A stretch of 26,343 nt of DNA from an uncultured Dorea sp. (GTDB lineage Bacteria > Bacillota > Clostridia > Lachnospirales > Lachnospiraceae), in the NCBI GenBank assembly GCA_910587575.1, contig CAJULU010000036.1, positions 1 to 26,343 on the forward strand. The letters run 5' to 3'. Shown piece after piece: positions 22,331 to 26,343 of this stretch (its first letter is position 1; the number at the start of each line of letters is the position of its first letter). The notes beneath the pieces are model-generated. The model was not told the origin of the DNA, ran no database searches, and worked only from the letters and a program-made list of their open reading frames with translations. Position numbers and translations under genes: made by a program.

Positions 22331-23503
22331 ATGGAAGAAATTAAGATGAAGAATAAAGGCGGCAGAGGACCGGAGGGCCGGAATGCTGCCCGCCGGAGTG
22401 CAGACGGCAGAAGTATCCGGAGCAGAAGTACGGGAGAGAGGCCGGGAGAAAGCAGAAGCGCTGCCCGCCGGAGTGCAGACGGCAGGAGTATCCGGAGCAG
22501 AAGTACAGGAGAGGGGCCGGAAGAAAGCGGAAATGCTGCCCGCCGGAGTACGGACGGTAAGAGTATCCGGGGCAGAAGCGGGGGAAGAAGGATGACCGAT
22601 GAGAACAGGAGTGACGGAAGAAGACGGCCCGGCAGTGAAAGCCGCAGCAAAACTGCGGGAATCACAGGGGCGGACGGTAAGAGTATCCGTGATCCGGAGA
22701 TGTCTGCCCGCCGGGAAAAGGGGGACGGACACAGAGGCAGAAGAAGAAGGAAGCAGAAAAATCTGGCGGCGAATATCGTCATGGTCATTGCCTTTGCAGT
22801 ATTCTGTATATCTGCCTTTCAGCTGATCAAGATCTGTAAGGGATACTATGATGGAAGAAGCGAGTACGACAAGATCCGGGATCTTGCCCTTGAGAATGAG
22901 AAAAAAGGAAAAGAGAACGGCCCCAGATTCCAGGTGAATTTTGATGAACTTCTTGCCCTGAATCCGGACACCGTTGCATGGATCCGGTTTGACCCGGAAC
23001 CTGCGGCCATTAATTATCCTGTGGTACAGGGAAAGGATAATGAAGAGTATCTGCACAAGACGTTTTCCGCAAACGAGAACACGCTGGGCACGATTTTTCT
23101 AAATGTAGACAACAGTGCGGGATTTCTGGATGAGAACTCGATTCTGTACGGCCATTATATGAATGACGGTTCCATGTTCCGGCATCTGGAAGACTATAAG
23201 GATCAGGCATTCTGGGAGGCAAACCCGTATTTTTACATCTATACGCCGGATGGCCAGGAACTGGTTTATCATATCTATTCTGTGGGGGAAGTGCTGGACA
23301 CGTCAGATACTTATCTGACAGATTTCCCGACGAACGATGATTATCAGAAGTTCCTAAATATGACGAAGGAAGTGGCGATGTATGACACTGGGATCGAAGT
23401 GACGACGGGTGACACGATTGTGACGCTGTCCACCTGTACCAGTGCGAATAATGACCACCGTTTTGTAGTCCGGGGAGTGAAAGTAAGAGAGGGAAATGAA
23501 TGA
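22331..23503 (+). CDS. Class B-type sortase with long Arg-rich repetitive cytoplasmic tail
   Basis: ATG 22331 follows GAGGAGCAGGAT; a GTG at 22277 in frame lies inside a repeat relic and was not chosen. Of 390 aa, residues 1-143 are an extremely basic tail with three 25-aa-period repeats (AARRSADGRSIRSRSTGE type). One membrane helix follows (about 144-166, NLAANIVMVIAFAVFCISAF). The extracellular sortase domain has WIRFDPEPAAINYPVVQG, His275 (YGHYMN), Cys369 (LSTCTS) and Arg381 (FVVRG). It should cleave sorting signals and attach proteins to the wall; the APKTGD protein at 13957 is a candidate substrate. The tail length is unusual; a topology with the N-terminus inside fits its positive charge. 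DUF951 follows with a stop/start overlap. Confidence 0.88.
   Translation: MEEIKMKNKGGRGPEGRNAARRSADGRSIRSRSTGERPGESRSAARRSADGRSIRSRSTGEGPEESGNAARRSTDGKSIRGRSGGRRMTDENRSDGRRRPGSESRSKTAGITGADGKSIRDPEMSARREKGDGHRGRRRRKQKNLAANIVMVIAFAVFCISAFQLIKICKGYYDGRSEYDKIRDLALENEKKGKENGPRFQVNFDELLALNPDTVAWIRFDPEPAAINYPVVQGKDNEEYLHKTFSANENTLGTIFLNVDNSAGFLDENSILYGHYMNDGSMFRHLEDYKDQAFWEANPYFYIYTPDGQELVYHIYSVGEVLDTSDTYLTDFPTNDDYQKFLNMTKEVAMYDTGIEVTTGDTIVTLSTCTSANNDHRFVVRGVKVREGNE
22385..22582 (+). repeat. 75-bp in-frame tandem repeats in the sortase tail
   Basis: Units start at 22385, 22460 and 22535 (GCTGCCCGCCGGAGT..), the third partial; the period is 75 bases, 25 codons. A weaker match (DGKSIR..SARR) recurs near 22672-22720. 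Confidence 0.85.
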
Positions 23504-23697
23504 TGAGAAAAGATTACATGTATGAGGTCGGGGACGTGGTAACGCTGAAAAAACAGCACCCCTGCGGAAGCAGGGAGTGGGAGATCTTAAGGGTCGGGGC
23601 GGATTTCCGTCTGAAATGCGCAGGCTGCGGCCATCAGATCATGATTGCCAGGAAACTTGTGGAAAAAAACACAAAGGATTTGCGGAAAAAGGCTTGA
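23503..23697 (+). CDS. DUF951 family small protein
   Basis: The 64-aa protein (start ATG 23503, or ATG 23500 one codon earlier) overlaps the TGA of the sortase gene and is thus translationally coupled; AGAGAGGGAA precedes it. It has EVGDVVTLKKQHPCGSREWE and LKCAGCGHQIMIAR, the conserved family motifs with Cys that could bind zinc. DUF951 proteins are widespread in Firmicutes near ribosomal protein genes. The function is unknown. The rpsF promoter starts inside its stop region. Confidence 0.88.
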   Translation: MRKDYMYEVGDVVTLKKQHPCGSREWEILRVGADFRLKCAGCGHQIMIARKLVEKNTKDLRKKA

Positions 23698-23722
23698 AAC
23701 AAGCTTTGGATTATGATATTAT
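23694..23722 (+). promoter_or_regulatory. Promoter of rpsF-ssb-rpsR
   Basis: TTGAAA (23694-23699) overlaps the DUF951 stop codon. TATTAT (23717-23722) follows after 17 bases. The transcript would begin near 23730, giving a 5' leader of about 120 bases before rpsF. Confidence 0.6.
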
Positions 23723-23784
23723 AGTAATCCGTGATACAATGAATCTGTCAGTCACAGACGGCAGATATCCTTGCTCCTGCATAG

Positions 23785-23805
23785 AGGACTGCCAGGACAG
23801 TTCCT
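23785..23805 (+). promoter_or_regulatory. Hairpin in the rpsF leader, possible autoregulatory site
   Basis: AGGACTG pairs with CAGTTCCT (one bulged T) around CCAGGA. Leaders of rpsF operons in many bacteria bind S6:S18 for feedback. I cannot confirm the diagnostic bulge here, so the role is a guess from position. Confidence 0.3.
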
Positions 23806-23849
23806 GAAAGAGCGGGGGCCAGAAGACCAGAAGGAGGTGCAGAGACGAC

Positions 23850-24137
23850 ATGAACAAGTATGAATTAGCTGTTGTTGTCAGTGCAAAGATCGAAGATGAC
23901 GAGAGAGCACAGGTAGTCGAGAAGGTGAAAGCGTTAGTAGAACGCTTCGGCGGCCAGATCTCTGATGTCGATGAATGGGGTAAGAGAAGATTAGCTTACG
24001 AGATTCAGAAGATGAGAGAAGCATACTACTATTTCATCCACTTCGATGCTGAGGCTGATGTCCCGGGCGAGATTGAACAGAGAATCCGCATTATGGACAA
24101 CGTGATCAGATATTTGTGCGTCAGACAGGATGCATAA
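23850..24137 (+). CDS. rpsF: 30S ribosomal protein S6
   Basis: The 95-aa protein has the S6 pattern: MNKYELAVVVSAKIEDDERA, VDEWGKRRLAYEIQKMREAY, and YFIHFDAEADVP, then VIRYLCVR. It binds S18 and the 16S platform. AGAAGGAGGTG is the ribosome site. It leads the conserved rpsF-ssb-rpsR operon, 21 bases before ssb. Full length; no oddity. Confidence 0.97.
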   Translation: MNKYELAVVVSAKIEDDERAQVVEKVKALVERFGGQISDVDEWGKRRLAYEIQKMREAYYYFIHFDAEADVPGEIEQRIRIMDNVIRYLCVRQDA

Positions 24138-24158
24138 GCAGGAAGTAGAGGTATTTAT

Positions 24159-24611
24159 ATGAATAAAGTAATTTTGATGGGACGTCTGACAAGAGATCCG
24201 GAAGTGAGATATTCACAGGGAGAGAATTCACTTGCAATTGCAAGATATACTCTTGCCGTTGACCGCAGGTTCAAGAGGGACGGAGAAGCGACCGCAGACT
24301 TTATCAATTGCGTGGCATTTGGGAAAGCGGCGGAACATGCGGAGAGATTTTACCGTCAGGGACTTAAGATCGTAATTACCGGACGGATCCAGACGGGAAG
24401 CTATACGAACAAGGATGGCGTGAAGGTCTACACGACAGAGGTCGTTGTGGAAGAGCAGGAATTTGCCGAGAGCAAGGCGGTGAGTGATGCGAATGCCGGA
24501 GGTTTCCGTTCAGCTCCATCACCGGCACCTGCACCGGCTCCAGTTTCGGATGCGGGTGACGGCTTCATGAATATTCCGGATGGAATTGATGAAGAATTAC
24601 CGTTTAATTAG
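24159..24611 (+). CDS. ssb: Single-stranded DNA-binding protein
   Basis: The 150-aa protein has an OB fold in the first 105 residues (MNKVILMGRLTRDPEVRY, FINCVAFGKAAEHAERF, GRIQTGSYTNKDGVKVYT), a flexible Ala/Pro-rich linker and the acidic tip ending EELPFN, which recruits repair and replication proteins. It protects single strands during replication. The position between rpsF and rpsR is conserved in Firmicutes and identifies this as the housekeeping copy. Confidence 0.96.
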   Translation: MNKVILMGRLTRDPEVRYSQGENSLAIARYTLAVDRRFKRDGEATADFINCVAFGKAAEHAERFYRQGLKIVITGRIQTGSYTNKDGVKVYTTEVVVEEQEFAESKAVSDANAGGFRSAPSPAPAPAPVSDAGDGFMNIPDGIDEELPFN

Positions 24612-24635
24612 GTTCTGAGAAAGGAGAGGATTATC

Positions 24636-24902
24636 ATGGCTTACGATAAAGGCAATCGTCCTGAAGGCGGCTTCAAGAGAAGAGGCGGCGGACGCAGAAG
24701 AAAGAAAGTGTGTGTATTCTGCGGTAAGGAGAATAACGAGATTGATTACAAGGATGTAGCGAAGTTGAGAAAGTATATCTCTGAGAGAGGTAAGATTCTT
24801 CCGAGAAGAATCACAGGTAACTGCGCTAAACATCAGAGAGCTCTTACGGTAGCGATCAAGAGAGCGCGTCATATTGCATTGATGCCATATGTACAGGAGT
24901 AA
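24636..24902 (+). CDS. rpsR: 30S ribosomal protein S18
   Basis: The 88-aa basic protein shows GGRRRKKVCVFCGKENNEIDY, DVAKLRKYISERGKILPRR, ITGNCAKHQRALTVAIKRAR and the ending HIALMPYV typical of S18. It carries a CxxC..C..H set (V-C-V-F-C-G, NCAKH) like zinc-binding C+ versions. It pairs with S6 on the small subunit. GAAAGGAGAGG is the ribosome site; a terminator follows. Confidence 0.97.
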   Translation: MAYDKGNRPEGGFKRRGGGRRRKKVCVFCGKENNEIDYKDVAKLRKYISERGKILPRRITGNCAKHQRALTVAIKRARHIALMPYVQE

Positions 24903-24909
24903 TATGCAG

Positions 24910-24944
24910 GCTGTCGGGAACTTTGGTTTCTGACAGCTTTTTTT
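24910..24944 (+). terminator. Terminator of rpsF-ssb-rpsR
   Basis: GCTGTC-G-GGAAC, loop TTTG, GTTTC-T-GACAGC (24910-24937), then seven T (24938-24944). A strong rho-independent signal directly after rpsR. Confidence 0.9.
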
Positions 24945-25017
24945 ATACCTTATTGGACGGAGTCCACCCGCCCGGAGGGCATGCATCACGGTGTGCCCTT
25001 GGGCATACCTTATTGGC
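24945..25017 (-). repeat. Inverted copy of the intergenic repeat
   Basis: Its reverse complement matches the copy at 20842-20880: the 39-base core 24968-25006 differs at one position (ATGCCC for ATACCC), followed by the same GTGGACTCCGTCCAATAAGG. Both ends carry ATACCTTATTGG, reading inward and again at the far side. It starts at the end of the rpsR terminator T-run. Confidence 0.85.
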
Positions 25018-25053
25018 ATGATTGTTGCTTTTTCTTGTATTAATGTATATTTG

Positions 25054-25087
25054 CAGCTGCCTGGCCTTGCGCTTGCAGCTGTTTTTT
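25054..25087 (+). terminator. Terminator-like hairpin before the CBM9-like gene
   Basis: CAGCTGC (25054-25060) pairs with GCAGCTG (25075-25081), followed by six T. It may stop read-through from the rpsR side or mark the end of a transcript not otherwise seen. Confidence 0.6.
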
Positions 25088-25161
25088 GGTACATTATGTG
25101 TAAGGGCCTGCGGGAAGGATCGGAAGTTGTAACTGAAATGAGAGAGATGAGAGGATGATCT

Positions 25162-25776
25162 ATGTTAGTTGAAGTAATCGGCAGTAAAAGAGAGCTGGAA
25201 AATGTGGAGCCGTTCCGTGTGGAGCAGCTTTTGTGGGGGACGGAATCTATTCCCGAGACATATGGATATCTGGGATTTGTTCCGGATGAGGGATTCTATC
25301 TGAAAATGGTCTGTGAGGAGAAGGATCCTCTCCGTACCTATGTGAACGTTCTGGATCCTGTTTACAAGGACAGTGCAATGGAGGCTTTTTTCCAGTTTGA
25401 GACGAATGGTGATGTGCAGGGAGACGGGGTTTATCTGAATTTTGAAGTGAATGCAAATGGAGCATTGCTGGCCGAGCATGGCAGCGGGCGGACATACCGG
25501 ACTTTTTTTGCGAAAGAGGAACTGGAAGCGTTTGCGTGCAGCGCAAGACTGGAAGAGGAACGCTGGAGTATCAGTCTTCACATTCCCCTCCGGATATTAG
25601 ACGGAGTCTACGGGCCGCTGCATCTGGGTAGAGGAAGCAGATTTACCTGTAATTTCTATAAGATCTCAGAGTCAGAGGAGATTGAACATTATGCCTCATG
25701 CTTTCCGATCCGGTCAGAGATTCCCAATTTCCATATGCCGGAATATTTTGGGGAGGCAGTAATCGGAGAGCGATGA
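25162..25776 (+). CDS. Carbohydrate-binding family 9-like protein
   Basis: The 204-aa beta-rich protein fits the CBM9-like (DUF) family of small proteins in gut Firmicutes: YGYLGFVPDEGFYLKMVCEE, DSAMEAFFQFETNG, YLNFEVNANGALL, WSISLHIPLRIL, FTCNFYKISESEEIEHYASC. No signal peptide or anchor is visible, so it is probably cytoplasmic despite the name. A ribosome site GAGAGGATGATC precedes ATG 25162. It lies 110 bases before nagB, with small hairpins (TTCCG..CGGAA 25796-25811 and CCCTC..GAGGG 25832-25847) between. A link to amino-sugar use is only suggested by the neighbour. Confidence 0.75.
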   Translation: MLVEVIGSKRELENVEPFRVEQLLWGTESIPETYGYLGFVPDEGFYLKMVCEEKDPLRTYVNVLDPVYKDSAMEAFFQFETNGDVQGDGVYLNFEVNANGALLAEHGSGRTYRTFFAKEELEAFACSARLEEERWSISLHIPLRILDGVYGPLHLGRGSRFTCNFYKISESEEIEHYASCFPIRSEIPNFHMPEYFGEAVIGER

Positions 25777-25886
25777 TTCGGTCAGATATCTTTGTTTCCG
25801 GATATGCGGAAGATGGAAAGACGGTATATTTCCCTCTTGTATGAGGGTAGATATAGAAAAACAAAATTGATCAGGAGGGTATTTCG

Positions 25887-26343
25887 ATGAAAATTTACAA
25901 GGCGGCAGACTACAAAGAGATGAGCAGAAAAGCGGCAAACGTGATTGCGGCACAGGTGATTATGAAGCCGGACTGTATCCTGGGGCTGGCAACGGGTTCC
26001 ACGCCAATCGGCACTTATGAGCATCTGGTTGAAATGAACAAAGCGGGAGACCTGGATTTTTCTGAGGTGAAGACAGTGAATCTGGATGAGTACAAGGGAC
26101 TTCCCCGTACGAATGACCAGAGTTATTATTATTTCATGCATGAACATCTCTTTGATAAGGTTAATATTGATCCTAAGAATACACATCTGCCGGACGGAAC
26201 GAAAGAAGACAGCGTAAAAGAGTGTGCAGCGTATGAGGAAGTGATCCGCGCTCTCGGAGGGGTTGACCTGCAGCTTCTGGGGCTGGGACACAACGGGCAT
26301 ATCGGGTTCAATGAGCCGGCAGAGGCATTTGATAAGGAGACCC
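25887..26343 (+). CDS. nagB: Glucosamine-6-phosphate deaminase, 5' part (runs off the window)
   Basis: The frame opens at ATG 25887 after AGGAGGG and continues to the last base (152 codons). It reads MKIYKAADYKEMSRKAA, ILGLATGSTPIGTYEHLV, VNLDEYKGLPRTNDQSYYYF, and LLGLGHNGHIGFNEPA, the active-site segments of NagB (Asp of NLDEY, His-Asn-Gly-His loop). It converts glucosamine-6-P to fructose-6-P and ammonia in the cytoplasm. The family is about 240-270 aa, so about 60 percent is present. The upstream gap has hairpins but no clear promoter. Confidence 0.95.
   Translation, partial: MKIYKAADYKEMSRKAANVIAAQVIMKPDCILGLATGSTPIGTYEHLVEMNKAGDLDFSEVKTVNLDEYKGLPRTNDQSYYYFMHEHLFDKVNIDPKNTHLPDGTKEDSVKECAAYEEVIRALGGVDLQLLGLGHNGHIGFNEPAEAFDKET

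Noticed and set aside
22383..22826. Overlapping ORFs on both strands in the sortase tail repeats
   Set aside because: GC-rich repeated DNA opens several frames by composition; only the sortase frame has a ribosome site, membrane helix and domain.

Overview
The window looks like a chromosome segment of a gut Lachnospiraceae-type Firmicute (class Clostridia). The evidence is family-level: DUF951 upstream of rpsF-ssb-rpsR, DUF5685 beside a DnaJ-like protein, a Cys-dependent sortase with an LPxTG-like surface protein, an NHLM-type peptide export cluster, strong AGGAGG ribosome sites and moderate GC. I cannot name the species.

Layout. (1) 136-4041: a tRNA-Asn(GTT) gene, then an AT-rich islet of about 3.8 kb holding an AlbA_2/ATPase protein and a DUF262/DUF1524 (GmrSD-like) nuclease gene broken by an in-frame amber. 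A 60-bp copy of the tRNA 3' part closes the islet, as an integration footprint would. (2) 4289-11850: an NHLM-type RiPP/export cluster. It has a short HlyD-like protein, a C39-peptidase ABC exporter, a second ABC exporter, a Nif11-like precursor with a six-Cys zinc-knuckle-like core, a radical SAM/SPASM enzyme, a 62-aa protein with a second leader-like motif, and an ECF-type sigma factor. The precursor, the radical SAM enzyme and the sigma factor each need exactly one -1 frameshift, and at each transition an X_XXY_YYZ heptamer sits in the zero frame (A_AAA_AAG, T_TTT_TTG, G_GGA_AAA). This is the most striking signal in the window. Programmed frameshifting, slippage-driven decay and base-call error cannot be separated from sequence alone. 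(3) 11851-12700: AT-rich, gene-poor, with a RelA/SpoT-like fragment. (4) 12727-18116: cytidine-deaminase-like enzyme, DEDDh exonuclease with a topoisomerase-type zinc finger, a 1209-aa transglutaminase-like surface protein with a sortase signal, and a small protein resembling the N-terminus of the proline reductase proprotein PrdA. (5) 18155-20676, minus strand: zinc-ribbon membrane protein, DUF5685 protein, DnaJ-domain protein, BilS-like flavodoxin, probably one operon. (6) 20981-26343: a CyuA-like protein lacking the usual GCTE cysteine, a class B-type sortase with a repetitive Arg-rich cytoplasmic tail, DUF951, rpsF-ssb-rpsR, a CBM9-like protein and the start of nagB. A repeated 39-bp intergenic core occurs at 20842, 20902 and, inverted, at 24968, with a diverged relic near 22278.

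How they work together: the NHLM cluster would make, modify, cleave and export a Cys-rich peptide under its own sigma factor, if the frame breaks are bridged. The sortase could anchor the 1209-aa surface protein. The tRNA-flanked islet is probably a defence cargo in decay.
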